From assembly GCA_003339415.1 (NCBI GenBank), contig PDHQ01000018.1:278813-342812 (forward strand): DNA of 64,000 nt. Direction: 5' to 3'. A program made the position numbers and the translations under genes. This DNA comes from Ophiocordyceps camponoti-saundersi (nom. inval.) (Eukaryota; Ascomycota; Sordariomycetes; Hypocreales; Ophiocordycipitaceae). The first letter of the stretch is position 1; each line of letters opens with the position of its first letter. Under the pieces are notes generated by a model that saw only the letters and a list, made by a program, of their open reading frames with translations, did not search any database and had not been told where the DNA came from. This document shows, in pieces, positions 1 through 10,029 of this stretch.

Positions 1-2
1 CA

Positions 3-227
3 GACGTTAATGCAAAGCGAGGCGTAAATGGAGACTCACCATTGTGTGTGGCGATATCGCATGGTCGCGAGGCGATAGCCAGGCTTCTTATTGACCATGG
101 AGCTGAAGTTGACAATTTCGTGGATCGCGATGGCAGGACACTGCGGCAGTTGGCCTCGGAGAAAGGTCTTGACGCGTTGGCAAAGTTTCTCTCTGACCGT
201 GAAGCCGGCACGGGCCCTAGTGGTTGA
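3..227 (+). CDS. Ankyrin-repeat protein, C-terminal fragment
   Basis: The reading frame is open from the window edge to a stop at 225-227, so only the last 74 residues are present and the start lies upstream. The visible part holds one clear ankyrin repeat (N-G-D-S-P-L followed by A-I-S-H-G-R-E-A-I-A-R-L-L-I-D-H-G-A-E-V-D) and a degenerate second one (R-D-G-R-T-L-R-Q-L-A-S-E-K-G). Ankyrin repeats are helix-turn-helix protein-binding units, and fungal genomes carry many multi-ankyrin proteins, often fused to NACHT or other domains. Any N-terminal domain is outside the window, so no specific function can be given. Confidence 0.75.
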   Translation, partial: DVNAKRGVNGDSPLCVAISHGREAIARLLIDHGAEVDNFVDRDGRTLRQLASEKGLDALAKFLSDREAGTGPSG

Positions 228-603
228 AGAGATGGAAGAATGCATTCTTTTCTCAAGACATGATGAACAAGCCTAAGCCATCTTGGAAACGTCAACTAGG
301 CCATTTACAAGGAACACATACAGCTTGATATCAGGATTTGATGTGCACTGCGGTAAGTAGAAGACACAATCTCCTGCGTGGTTATTTACGAAGAAAGGGC
401 CAGAGTGGCAGGGGAGGGAGGCCGCCAGAGAGACTATCCCCTTTACCATGCTCTCAGTACCTGTTGAATACATCAATGGCTCACGTTCATACGTTCTAGC
501 AAAAGGGACATGTCAAGATTGTGTTTGTTTATTAGCTATCTTGACCTCGCCTAGACTGCCATTCTACCAGCTATAAAGAGAGAGTTCCACCCTGCCGCTG
601 TCT
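228..603. other. Intergenic, tail-to-tail
   Basis: This 376-nt spacer lies between the convergent stops of the ankyrin fragment and the GLEYA gene. I see no credible ORF or RNA; it probably holds both 3' UTRs. Confidence 0.5.
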
Positions 604-2364
604 TTAGAAGAATCCGAAGGCTTTTGACTTGAGATCGCTAAGGAGATCGCCTCCTCTGGACGAGTCGCTCTCCCTGGATGAGTTGTCCTCACCAGACGGG
701 CTGTCATAGCTAGACGAGCTGGTGGGGGTGGGAGAAGAGGTGGGAGAAGAGGTGGGATAGGGACTCGGCGAGGGGCTGGGAGAAGGGCTGGGCTCGGGGG
801 TAAAATAGGGGTCGGGAGAGGGCGCGGGAGAGCTGTCCTCCTCACACTTCTCGGCCAGAAGCTGTTCGTTGACCCTGCCCTTCCGGTTCAGCCTCTCGCC
901 GTTGGGACCGGTGATGTCGAGGTTCAGGTAGCCGGCGCCCTGGGAGTTGGCCCAGATGACGAGGATGGGGTAATACTTCCCCTTCTCGATGGTCCTCTGC
1001 ACGCTCTGCGGCCTCCTATTGACGTAGTTTGTCTGGAAGATGTCGGCGTTATCGCGAGTCGGCTTGCTGACCTTTTCGTCGCCGAACCACATAAAGGCGA
1101 CGTCGTCCGTCTGTCGGGAGGTGAAGTTGTACGTGCCGCCGGTGCAGGCGTAGAGGAACGTACGGAACTCTATGGCGGCGTTGTCGTGCGTCCTGTTGGC
1201 GTAGTCGCTTTCGACGTAGATGTCGTTGACGATGCCGCCGTCGAGGAAGTCGCCTGCCTTCTTCTTCCGCTCGAACACGTCCATGTCGAAGTTGCGGTAG
1301 TTGGAGCTCGTGTCGCCGCTGAACGGGTTCTCGAATCGGGTGAATTTGATGCCGCGGCTGCCGCAGACTTCCTTGCCGCACACCTTCACGCTGGGTTTCG
1401 GCTTGGGGGGCATGGAGGATGAGCTTGGGCTGTAGGTGGGCGTGGAAGATGAGGTTGGAGTGGAGGACGAGGTTGGCTCGTAGGTTGACGTCGGGGTGGA
1501 GGATGAAGTCGGTTCCGGCACGGGGTAGGAAGAGCTCGTCTTCTCAGTCGGTTCAGCCGTGATGGGCTTCGACGAAGACTCGCTGCTCTGAGCAGGGGTG
1601 TTCTTCGGGGGCTCCTCACGCGGCAGAGAAGGGCAGTTGCAAGGCCTGCAAGCCGGCCGCGGTCTGAAATCGTGGCCCCTGAAGTCGTGGTGGTCCTCAA
1701 TGTCGCGGAGGATGGCGTGGATCTGGGCCAGTTTGCGGTGGCACAGCTGCGGACTTCCCCTGAAGTCGAAGGTTGCGTGGCCGCTGTAGCCGAAGTCCGG
1801 GTTCCAGCCGGGGAAGTGCTCCATTCCCTGGCCGGTCTGCTTCTCGGCTCCGGTCTGCTGCTGGGCGTTGGTCTGCTTCAGGGCCCCGGCCTGTTTCTGA
1901 GACTCGGTCTGCTGCTGGGCCTTGGTCTGCCTCTCGGCGCCGGTCTGTCTCTCGGCGCCGGTCTGCCTCTCGGCCCCGGTCTGCCTCTCGGCCCCAGCCT
2001 GCCGCTGAGCCTTGACCTGCTGCTTGGTCCCGACCTGATTCTCGGCCATGGCCTGCTGCTGAGCCTTGGCCTGCCTCTGGTTGTCGACCTGCTGCTGAGC
2101 CTCGGTTTCCTGCTGAGCCACCGTCTCCTGCTCAGAACCGGCCTGTTGCTGAGCGTCAGTCTGCTGCTGAGAACCGGCCTGCTGCTGAGCCCAGCCTTGC
2201 TGCTGAGCCCAGGCTTGCTGCTGAGAGTCTGCCTGCTGTTGAGCGTCGGCCTGTTGCTGGGCTCCAATCTCCGAAGCTGATCCCTGGCTGCCTGCCATGT
2301 CCTGGGCGGACAGGGCGAGGGCGTTGCCTACCAGGAAGGCAACGGCGGCGACTTTGAACATCAT
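604..2364 (-). CDS. Secreted GLEYA-domain adhesin-like protein with hexapeptide repeats
   Basis: This intronless 586-residue protein starts with a signal peptide (hydrophobic core V-A-A-V-A-F-L-V-G-N-A-L-A-L). Residues 35-178 are 24 tandem hexapeptides of the type A-Q-Q-Q-A-D or A-E-R-Q-T-G. A His/Cys-containing linker (C-R-P-C-N-C) and a Ser/Thr/Pro stalk follow. A GLEYA/PA14-type lectin domain occupies about residues 325-505; it begins at V-C-G-K-E-V-C-G and contains D-D-V-A-F-M-W-F-G-D. A second Ser/Pro-rich tail closes the protein. GLEYA domains bind carbohydrates in yeast and fungal surface adhesins. Here the domain lies C-terminal to the repeats, and no hydrophobic GPI-anchor tail is visible, so the protein may be released or held in the wall by its repeats. 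The ligand is unknown. Confidence 0.82.
   Translation of the reverse strand: MMFKVAAVAFLVGNALALSAQDMAGSQGSASEIGAQQQADAQQQADSQQQAWAQQQGWAQQQAGSQQQTDAQQQAGSEQETVAQQETEAQQQVDNQRQAKAQQQAMAENQVGTKQQVKAQRQAGAERQTGAERQTGAERQTGAERQTKAQQQTESQKQAGALKQTNAQQQTGAEKQTGQGMEHFPGWNPDFGYSGHATFDFRGSPQLCHRKLAQIHAILRDIEDHHDFRGHDFRPRPACRPCNCPSLPREEPPKNTPAQSSESSSKPITAEPTEKTSSSYPVPEPTSSSTPTSTYEPTSSSTPTSSSTPTYSPSSSSMPPKPKPSVKVCGKEVCGSRGIKFTRFENPFSGDTSSNYRNFDMDVFERKKKAGDFLDGGIVNDIYVESDYANRTHDNAAIEFRTFLYACTGGTYNFTSRQTDDVAFMWFGDEKVSKPTRDNADIFQTNYVNRRPQSVQRTIEKGKYYPILVIWANSQGAGYLNLDITGPNGERLNRKGRVNEQLLAEKCEEDSSPAPSPDPYFTPEPSPSPSPSPSPYPTSSPTSSPTPTSSSSYDSPSGEDNSSRESDSSRGGDLLSDLKSKAFGFF
1831..2262 (-). repeat. 18-bp coding minisatellite, 24 units
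   Basis: The DNA encodes 24 consecutive hexapeptides with consensus [A/S]-[Q/E]-x-Q-[A/T]-x. Four adjacent units (A-E-R-Q-T-[G/K]) are nearly identical in DNA, which points to recent slippage or unequal crossing-over. The rest have diverged but keep the 18-nt period. Confidence 0.8.
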
Positions 2365-3459
2365 TTTGAGTCCGTGGGATAGAGGACAGGGCAGTTGAGT
2401 TGAAGGAGATGCTCTGGATGATTGATGCTCTGGTAGTTGTGTTCATGAGAGAGTTGCGTTCGAGTTTTATACCTCATCGTATGAGGTGTAAGTTCTCGTC
2501 AAGGACGAGTTACGATCCTCTCGGAGGCTGTCATTTACTTGGCTAGTTGCAGGAATCTCTACCAACATGCCAAACCTCATCTCTAAAGCTGTGGCTCTAA
2601 AGCTGTGGAAGAACACCAGCAAGGCCTGTATCCGTTATTCCTCTAACTTCAAGTGAGTAGAACATGTGAAAAGCTAACTATACAGCAACGGTCTGCAGTC
2701 CAAGAAAGCAACGGTGAGCTGATACTAGCCGGTTGAGTCGAGACTAGACTGCATAGGCTCAAGCTTGATCTCTCTCGTAAGGCATGTCTCGCTGTTGAAC
2801 TGCCTTGAACGTGTTAAACGCAGGAGGCAGGGGTCTGACTCAGTCTCACAGTTATGCAGTCACGCGATGCGCTGGTGGTGCTAAGAAGAGGGGGGGGTTT
2901 GCCCTGGGCTAGACTAACCTGGTTCTGGGTTGCAGAGCAATGAGAAATGGGCGTGGATTGAGACATTTTGAAGGGAATTGACGCTGCTCATCGGTTTCTC
3001 AGCGAGAATTGCATGCTTGAAGGTGCTGAATGATGGTACCAGCAGTTGATGGTCACGACAGTTAAAAGAAACCAGGAGCAGAGACGGCGTCTTTCGAAAG
3101 ATCATGTTCGACAACCTGCTATGCTATACCAAGTTGCCGTGACTGGCTGGCAGATTGCCTCTTTACGAATACATGGATATGATAGTAGAGTGACTCTGAG
3201 CTCTGAATGGGGTGATATCATAGGACTTCCTAGCCATCATCGTCCTCAGCTTCACCTCCGGCATTCGAGTTGAGGCCAGTGGAGTAACCAGATTAGATCA
3301 ATTCACAACTCATGCATGACCTCTGCCATCCTCAACACAACGTGCAGATCCCAGATAACACTATACAGCCCAACTCGTCAACTCCTATCAATCACAACCT
3401 GCACATGCCAAACCATATATCATCTCCAAATTCACTCCCCCATCTTCGGTAACAATCAT
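2365..3459. other. Intergenic region, promoter of the GLEYA gene
   Basis: No convincing gene is present. A 14-bp unit (CTCTAAAGCTGTGG) occurs twice in tandem near 2581-2608. The right part should contain the 3' UTR of the GMC oxidoreductase gene. Confidence 0.5.
2465..2471 (-). promoter_or_regulatory. TATA-like box of the GLEYA gene
   Basis: On the minus strand this reads TATAAAA, about 100 nt before the ATG at 2364. The position suits a fungal core promoter. It is assigned by motif and spacing only. Confidence 0.45.
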
Positions 3460-5199
3460 CTACTTTTTGTACAAATCCTTGTGCTCAGCCTTGATCTGAT
3501 CCGCGCCCTTCTCAGCACACATGTAAACCGAGTTCTGGATACGGCAGTCAGGGATAACGGGAATCACCGACGCATCAATCACCCGCAGGTTCTTGATGCC
3601 GTGAACCTTGAGCTGAGGATCAACGACTCCCTGCTGCACGTCCTTGGACAGACGAGCCGTGCCGCAAGGGTGGAAAGAAGTCTGGCAGCGATCGAGCACG
3701 GCGTGATGCATCGCCTTGTCGTCATCGAGCGGCATATCCCACGGGTACTGCGCGACGACGAGGTCCTTGAAGCCATCACCCTTGAGAAGGACGTCGTAGG
3801 TAAAGCGGATTCCTTCCCTCATAGCGATAATATCGAGATCGTTTTCGAAGAAGTTGAGGTTGATATCGGCCTGCTGGAACGGGTCTGTGCTACGCAGCTT
3901 GACGGTGCCGCCTTCGGAGATAGGTCGAACGAGATCAACCATGACAGTCGTGTAGTTACCCTTCTCAGGGATAGGATAATGCCACTGGAAGGACTTGCCA
4001 AACATGCAGACAAAGTCCAGCTCGAAGTGAGGCTGTCCCTCAGGGGAGAAGATGCATTTCCCGCCGTTGGCCTCCTTCGCTTTACGATACTGCTCATCCT
4101 TCTCGAGATAGTCGTCGATACGAGGGAAACCAACCAGCTCGAGAAGACCAGATCCCATAGGACCAGCGTGGCCGTTCTCGTATTTCTTGACGGCAGCCGT
4201 ATGCTTCGGACCGGGACGAATCAACTCGTCTTCCACGCCGAAGCCATCCTTCACCTGAAGCACGAAAGGAACACCAGGGTGATCCAGCAAGTGCTCGCCC
4301 ACGTGAGGGGAGTCGACGATAACTTCAATGCCGTGCTTCTTCAACTCATCAGCCGGGCCGATGCCGCTTAGCTGTAGCAACTTGGGCGTCTCGAAAACAC
4401 CCTCGGAGACGATGACCTCGCGATCAGCGAAGAAGCTCATCTCCTTCCCGCCCTTGATAACCGTCACGCCCTTGCAGGTCTTGTCCGCCTTGTCGATGAT
4501 GAGGCACTTGGACGTAGCCTCGGCGCAGACGGTGATCTTTGGCTTGTTCTCGAGGAAGAACCAGCTTCCGGATCGACGGCCGTGGTAGATAGAGGCGCAG
4601 CAGTGGGTGAGACCCTTCATCTCGCCGTCGTAAATGTCCTCGCTCATCTCGTGACCCCTTGACTTCCACGCCTTGATGAGGTTCTCGCGGAACGGCTCCA
4701 TCTCTTCGATCAGCTCGCAGTGCGAGATCGGGAGAGGCCCGTCGGGACCAATCTTCTTCAGATCGGGAGAGTAGAGGTTATCATCGTCGTGATACTTGCC
4801 GCTCTTACGCAGGTACGGCACGAGCGGTTCCCACGTCCACTCCTTGCCGCCGTATTCCTCCCACATGTCGAAGGTAGGCTTACACCCCGGGATCCAGGTG
4901 AAGTAGTTGAGAGAAGACGAGCCGCCGAGAGCCTTACCGCGGGTGTTGGGCTTCTCGATCCGTTCGTAATCATCACGACGGACCATGGTCGTCTTGTACT
5001 GCCAGTCGTGCTCGCTGCCACGGAGGTCCATGGCCAGTGCCGGCGTCATGATGTCCGTGTTTTCACGAGGGTTGCCGATGCCGGCCTCGATGACCAGGAC
5101 GGACACGTCTGGGTTCTCGGCGAGGCGACCGGCCACAACGTTGCCAGCGGTGCCGCCGCCGACGACGATGAAGTCGTAGTGAGATCCGTCAGTTGCCAT
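3460..5199 (-). CDS. GMC family FAD-dependent oxidoreductase
   Basis: The product is 579 residues, a normal length for the glucose-methanol-choline family of FAD alcohol and sugar oxidases or dehydrogenases. The N-terminal dinucleotide-binding loop is V-V-G-G-G-T-A-G (residues 12-19), followed by the E-A-G acceptor strand. The GMC signature G-G-S-S-S-L-N is at 92-98. The active-site block near the C-terminus has F-H-P-C-G-T-A-R (His about 510) and R-I-Q-N (Asn about 556), the usual His/Asn pair. I chose the ATG at 5199 because it has A at -3 and fits the family start; the longer frame upstream has no ATG. No signal peptide is visible, so it is probably intracellular. The substrate is unknown; aryl-alcohol, choline or methanol-oxidase-like roles are possible. 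Confidence 0.9.
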   Translation of the reverse strand: MATDGSHYDFIVVGGGTAGNVVAGRLAENPDVSVLVIEAGIGNPRENTDIMTPALAMDLRGSEHDWQYKTTMVRRDDYERIEKPNTRGKALGGSSSLNYFTWIPGCKPTFDMWEEYGGKEWTWEPLVPYLRKSGKYHDDDNLYSPDLKKIGPDGPLPISHCELIEEMEPFRENLIKAWKSRGHEMSEDIYDGEMKGLTHCCASIYHGRRSGSWFFLENKPKITVCAEATSKCLIIDKADKTCKGVTVIKGGKEMSFFADREVIVSEGVFETPKLLQLSGIGPADELKKHGIEVIVDSPHVGEHLLDHPGVPFVLQVKDGFGVEDELIRPGPKHTAAVKKYENGHAGPMGSGLLELVGFPRIDDYLEKDEQYRKAKEANGGKCIFSPEGQPHFELDFVCMFGKSFQWHYPIPEKGNYTTVMVDLVRPISEGGTVKLRSTDPFQQADINLNFFENDLDIIAMREGIRFTYDVLLKGDGFKDLVVAQYPWDMPLDDDKAMHHAVLDRCQTSFHPCGTARLSKDVQQGVVDPQLKVHGIKNLRVIDASVIPVIPDCRIQNSVYMCAEKGADQIKAEHKDLYKK

Positions 5200-5300
5200 T
5201 GTTTTGGAATGGAAAAAGATGTGAATTCTCTTGCTCAACTCTAGGATATAGGAGGGTGTTGAAGTTGTCGATGGAGAATAAACCCAGAGGACTTCACCTC

Positions 5301-5308
5301 TTATATAT
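5301..5308 (-). promoter_or_regulatory. TATA-like box of the GMC oxidoreductase gene
   Basis: On the minus strand this reads ATATATAA, about 105 nt upstream of the ATG at 5199. It is assigned by motif and spacing only. Confidence 0.45.
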
Positions 5309-6765
5309 CCGTCCCTCTCGCCCTCATCAGCCAAGAGAGAGCCTCAATCTCGATGAAGAAAAACTCAGTTTCAGCTCTCCAGAAAAACGGCGTGCATCTC
5401 CGGCCACAACGGCATTGACGCTACAGAGGTCACCGCTCGATCCCGCCCGCTATATCGGGATCCATACCGGAGGCCATGCCGCGTGCCTCCTATCTCCTGT
5501 GGAGTTGATTAAGAGCTTGGTATCAGGCCGTGACAGAATAATGAGATGTTCTCCGTCATGCGGCATCCGGAAGGTAAGCCGTATCCAGTCCTGATCCACC
5601 TCATCTCGGAGTCGGACGATATGCTCGTGAGAGGAGGCTGCCCTTGATCTCTCTGTTTCATGACGGACACGAACGGACGTCAGCGGGAGACGCCACCACA
5701 GCCACGAAACGTTGGGATGCAAGTGGCGAGGCATTATACACCGAACTGTCTTCTAACCGGTGCTGCCGGACAGGCGGCAACCCTGTAGAAGGACCGGTGG
5801 AAAGGGGGGGGGATTTCCGGCAGGGGTGCTTATCGAGGGTCCTGTTCCCTTTGTCTACTAGGTTAAGGGATGTATGTATACTGAGAGACTCACATGTATC
5901 ATGTATGTATGGAGAAGCCGAGTTATACAGGTTGTCTGTTCATATGTATACCTGTATCCGTAGATATATCGGTGTATGTGTACGGGTCCCTTGCTCGGAC
6001 AGCTCGGAGATGACCCGTATATGTTGTGCCTCCGACTATGCCATTGTGTATTCACAAATCAACAACACTCATTATGCCCTGCGGTCAGACCTAAAAGACC
6101 TCTCTCTCTCCACACTCCCTCTCCTCCCCCTCCTCTCTCTCCACATACCAGCAAATCCCTTGCTCGGACTGTCCGGCAAGCAACAGCCACAACCAAGCTG
6201 GCTCTAACGCCACACAACCCCTGAACCGACACGCAGATCAGATGCAAGGAAAACACGCATTGAACGAGACAAGGCAGCGTTCTGACTGGTCAGGAGTCAA
6301 GCCCCTTTTTGCCGAACCCCGACTCGTGCGAGCTCGCCCTTCTGTGGCTGAAGCTGTCTGAACTCGGCCACAGGACCCAGACAAAGGTGATGAAGACAGC
6401 AGGGTCTTTGTCTAAAGCATCTCCTGCTGGCTACGGAGATGCCGGAAGAAACGACTGCTGAGATGGAGAAAATAGGTGGGGAAGTGAAGGGGGTTGGGAG
6501 TTTTCGAGGTTCTTCAGCTCCTCCTATGGGCCACGGTAGATGATCATGGACGCAACGGTGAAGAGGCCTTTTGTTCAGAAAGGACAGGTCATCTCAGACA
6601 TGGATGATCAAGTGCGTAGAGAAGAGGAGAGACAGAACAGAACAGATGTCTCTGGATAACAGAAAGTTGCAGTGACTGACTATGAGAACACCTAAGCCAC
6701 CAACCAGCACCCCCGACCCCCCACCAACCCCAAAAACACGATGCACGGCAAAGCAAAAACAAAAA

Positions 6766-6775
6766 NNNNNNNNNN

Positions 6776-6810
<35 letters not shown>
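6766..6810. other. Assembly gap (10 N) joined to a 35-nt poly-C run
   Basis: Ten N (6766-6775) are followed directly by 35 C (6776-6810). A fixed run of ten N usually marks a join of unknown size. Long dC/dG tracts stop polymerases and fold into quadruplex or i-motif structures, a likely cause of the break. Confidence 0.9.
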
Positions 6811-6812
<2 letters not shown>

Positions 6813-7140
6813 AGGAGCAGTCCTCGGCTTACCGCGGCTAAACAACTGCTTCGATGAATGCATCCTCGGACCGAACCGAAAGACATGTCCGTCGCCGGCC
6901 AATGGGCAAGCCTGCTTGAGGTAGGCCAAATAGCCGTCCTGCAGGCAGGGAGGAGCCATTCACGGCAGCATGCATGCAGATTCGGAATGTCTCCGGGGGC
7001 GCAGTCGTAGTGAGACAACTGTCGACAACATAAGCCAGCCAGCAAGCATCGGCCGTAGTCATCGTCGTCGTCGTCAAAGTCGTCATCGTAGATGTGACAG
7101 TTTTGTCAGAGTTAACAAAGATCAACAAGCAAAAGGAGAA

Positions 7141-7180
7141 GAGAGAGAGAAAGAAAGAGAGGGAGAGAGAGAGAGAGAGA
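7141..7180 (+). repeat. GA-rich microsatellite in the cupin gene leader
   Basis: An almost pure purine GA/GAAA tract ends about 20 nt before the ATG at 7200, so it probably lies in the 5' leader or core promoter of the cupin gene. Confidence 0.8.
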
Positions 7181-7199
7181 CCAAAAGAAAAGGAGACAA

Positions 7200-7718
7200 A
7201 TGTCTCAACCAAGCGACAGCCTCCTCCGTCCCCTACGACACGTCTACACCGCCAACGACCCTCAAAGCCTACAAGCCATCTTCACCAAGGCCCGAGCCGG
7301 CGCACCAACAACCTACAGCGAAGGAAGCCTCGCCGTCGACGACATATACGGCAGCCTCGCAACGAAGCAGCTCCCAGACCTAGACGAGCTCACCGACGCC
7401 GGCGCGCGGGCCGTCGAAGCCGGGGCCGCGAACCCAGGCGGGACCGTCTGCCGCGTCGTCGACTTCGCGCCGCGGCACGAGTGCGCTACCCGTCGCGGCC
7501 AGAACCTGGACTACGCCGTCGTCATCGAGGGAAGCATCGTCCTTACCCTCGCTTCGGGTCAGGAGACTAGGTTGGAACGCGGCGACGTGGCCGTTCAGAG
7601 GGCGACGAGCCACGTTTGGAGGAATCCTAGTGAGACGGGGTGGGCGAGGATGCTGTTTGTTCTGCAGGATGCGAGCTCGTCGCTTTCGGCTACGGCGAGG
7701 AGTAGGCGGTGGGTGTAG
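7200..7718 (+). CDS. Small cupin-domain protein
   Basis: This 172-residue single-exon protein has a C-terminal cupin barrel at about residues 75-155. The stretch F-A-P-R-H-E, then L-D-Y-A-V-V-I-E-G-S-I-V-L-T-L, then L-E-R-G-D-V-A-V-Q-R-A-T-S-H-V-W-R-N matches stand-alone fungal cupins with the G-D-V-V-V-Q-R-G-T-x-H-x-W-R-N motif. Members of this group occur alone or near secondary-metabolite genes and are described as isomerases, dioxygenase-like or unassigned proteins; metal ligands are often incomplete. Here His residues remain in the first motif and in S-H-V-W. No biosynthetic cluster surrounds it, and the P450 and MFS genes are tens of kb away. No signal peptide is seen, so it is probably cytosolic. 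Confidence 0.8.
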   Translation: MSQPSDSLLRPLRHVYTANDPQSLQAIFTKARAGAPTTYSEGSLAVDDIYGSLATKQLPDLDELTDAGARAVEAGAANPGGTVCRVVDFAPRHECATRRGQNLDYAVVIEGSIVLTLASGQETRLERGDVAVQRATSHVWRNPSETGWARMLFVLQDASSSLSATARSRRWV

Positions 7719-8685
7719 CGGGAGTTTGATGTTGATTGGGTACCTGGATGTTGTTCGTCTTGGTTATATAGCCTGGGAGTTGTGTGAGAGTGCTGTGATA
7801 TCTGCACATATATCATAGGAAAGATGTCGTCATTTCTTAAAGAGATTATCAACTCGTCATCTGTACTGCTTCAGAATCCATCGCCTATGTGGAATCAAAC
7901 AAACCTGCGAGGCAGAGATCCAAGGTTGAAGAGTCTGTATCCGGAATCAGCAAGTTTTCAGGGCGCAGACCGCCATGTAAAACACCTCGACTATGGATGT
8001 AAATAGACGATAGACTCTATGACTTGTCGAAACCATCTCTTTCGCAGGGATAGAGTAATAGCCTGACCTTTGCTATCAAGAAAGCGCTGTAAACTCTCCC
8101 ATGGCTGGGCTTCAGCAACGAGTAACCCCGTAGGAAACTAGGTCCTTCACCCGAAGAATCTTGACCAGCATTAGCACTCATACTCACATCCGTGTCTCTC
8201 AGATTGCTGCCCATTGAACCTCACGATCCCGGGGATGCTCTCCTAGACGCTCTTATATCTGCCTCGTTCGACCATGTTATCTCTTGCAACACTCGGCTTC
8301 TCCCGCATCTCCTGTATCCTCCGTTACTTGACTCTGCCTTTTCAGATGATTCCAGTCTCAACTCGGAAGAGATAACCAGCTCTCCATCCACCCGATCCTA
8401 CCTCAGTCAGTACTCAGTAGTCATGGACACGACACTCGAGGGTGGAGATGAAATGCACGCTGCCAAGCCATGACAGACGAGCCAATCATGACAAAGACAA
8501 TTGCGCCACATCCCCATTCGTCCCGCTGACTAATGCCTCCAATTTCTCTCGTGGCGCTATTCAGACAGACGACCAGGCCGTCCATCATCGCCTCATCTTC
8601 TCCTATCATCGTCATTTCCCCCTCTTACCGTCACTTTTCTTCTCCCATCGCTTCAGCCTCCCATCAACAAACCTTCAACTACACA
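7719..8685. other. Intergenic region and DRE2 leader
   Basis: No separate gene is supported. The last 153 nt are an in-frame ATG-initiated extension of DRE2 (8533-8685), reported among the findings. Confidence 0.5.
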
Positions 8686-9641
8686 ATGGCCGCTTCCGAC
8701 GCCGCCACCGCCGCCGCCGTGCCCGTCAAACCCCCCACAGGCCGCACCCTCCTGCTGGCCCCCCCCTCGCTCGCCGCCCGCCAGGACAAACTGCGCGACG
8801 TCTTCGACACGCTAGACCGCGCCACCTGCGACCTCCAGATGCTCGACCGCCTCTCAGCCGGTCTCGTCTCCCTACCAGCCGCAATGTACGACCTCGTTCT
8901 CGTTCTTACCGACCGCGATGGCGCTCGTCGACCCGAGGCTCTCCAACTGTTGGGCCGTGACGTCTATGCTCTGCTGGTACCATCTTTGAAGCCCGGCGGG
9001 AGACTCCGCTTCCAACATGGCGCGCTGCAGCCTGGCGATGAGAAAGAGGCTATCCTGGCTGGTCTTGTCGAGACGGGCGACGCGTTCGAGAAGCAGGCCG
9101 ACCAAGAAACTGCCATTCCCTTGCGGCTTGGCCGAAAGAGCAAAGATCCGCCCGCTCCCAAGACGTTCGACTTTAGCCAGCTCGACGACGGTGACGACGA
9201 GTTGGTGGACGAAAACGACCTACTTTCGGAAGAAGACCGCAAGAGACGGCCGACCATACGTTCGTCTCTACTCTTCTTTTTTTTTGTCCGTGTAATACCC
9301 GCATTGCTAACGCAACCCCCCCCCCCCCCTTTCCAACAGCCGCCAACTGCCAACCAGAGAAGCGCAGACGCCCCTGTAAGGATTGCACATGCGGTCTCGC
9401 CGCCAAGCTCGAAGCTCAAGACCGCGAACGACGAGCCAAAGCCGTCCAGGGCCTCGAGGAGCTCAAGCTCGACGCCAACGACCTCAACGAGCTCGACTTT
9501 ACCGTCAAGGGCAAGACGGGCTCCTGCAACAACTGCTCCCTCGGCGATGCCTTTCGCTGCTCTACCTGTCCTTACATCGGACTTCCGGCGTTCAAGCCTG
9601 GAGAGGAGGTGCGGATCTTGAATGATGTGGTGCAGCTTTGA
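8686..9641 (+). CDS. DRE2: Fe-S cluster assembly protein Dre2 (anamorsin/CIAPIN1)
   Basis: Dre2 passes electrons from Tah18 to the cytosolic iron-sulfur assembly machinery. Two exons fit: 8686-9259 and 9340-9641. The intron has a GTTCGT donor, GCTAAC branch, a 14-C run and a CAACAG acceptor. The product is 291 residues. The N-terminal half is the methyltransferase-like domain. An acidic linker follows ([12 protein letters not shown]). The C-terminal CIAPIN1 domain carries C-K-D-C-T-C-G for one cluster and the twin motif C-x2-C-x7-C-x2-C ([15 protein letters not shown]). The ATG at 8686 has A at -3 and is the usual family start. An in-frame ATG at 8533 would add 51 residues. Confidence 0.95.
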
Positions 9642-10029
9642 GGGCTGGTTTCCTTGGGTTGTGTGGATATGTTTCACTTCATGGATGATGGCGTAGAGCG
9701 TGAATGGGCTAGGATTTTGTACGTGTTATATGGCAAGGTAGCATTTCTAGCCAACCTGCAAGTCTACCTACCTACCTATTCATGTCCCTTAACTACTACA
9801 TATATAGGTATACAGGAGTGATATGCGAGCCTGCATCGTCTGATGAATCCTCTCCACAGCAAAAAGGATATCCGCTCTATCACATGGCAGCGCAGCAGCG
9901 CAGCAATGGACCCTCCTCACAAACCGTATTACTAATCGAAAAACCACGTAACTTTTTCCTCTCTCTCCTTCCCAAACCCACGAACTACCAACCTCCATCA
10001 TCCTCACCAACACACACAAAACAGCCAAA
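9642..10029. other. Intergenic, DRE2 terminator and RPB12 promoter
   Basis: There is no gene here. A short (CTAC)n run is at 9765-9778. The stretch before 10030 is A/C-rich, as expected for the RPB12 leader. Confidence 0.5.

Larger units (their letters stand above)
5200..7199. other. Gene-poor intergenic region with assembly gap
   Basis: This is a 2-kb spacer between divergently transcribed genes (GMC oxidoreductase, cupin protein). It holds short low-complexity ORFs only, a gap with a poly-C run and a purine microsatellite just before the cupin start. No RNA gene or transposon was recognised. Confidence 0.5.

Noticed and set aside
1672..2280. Plus-strand Leu/Gly-rich ORF of 202 codons
   Set aside because: It is the antisense reading of the hexapeptide minisatellite.
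3316..4371. Long plus-strand ORF of 351 codons
   Set aside because: It is antisense to the GMC oxidoreductase and has no domain; the minus-strand frame has full family motifs.
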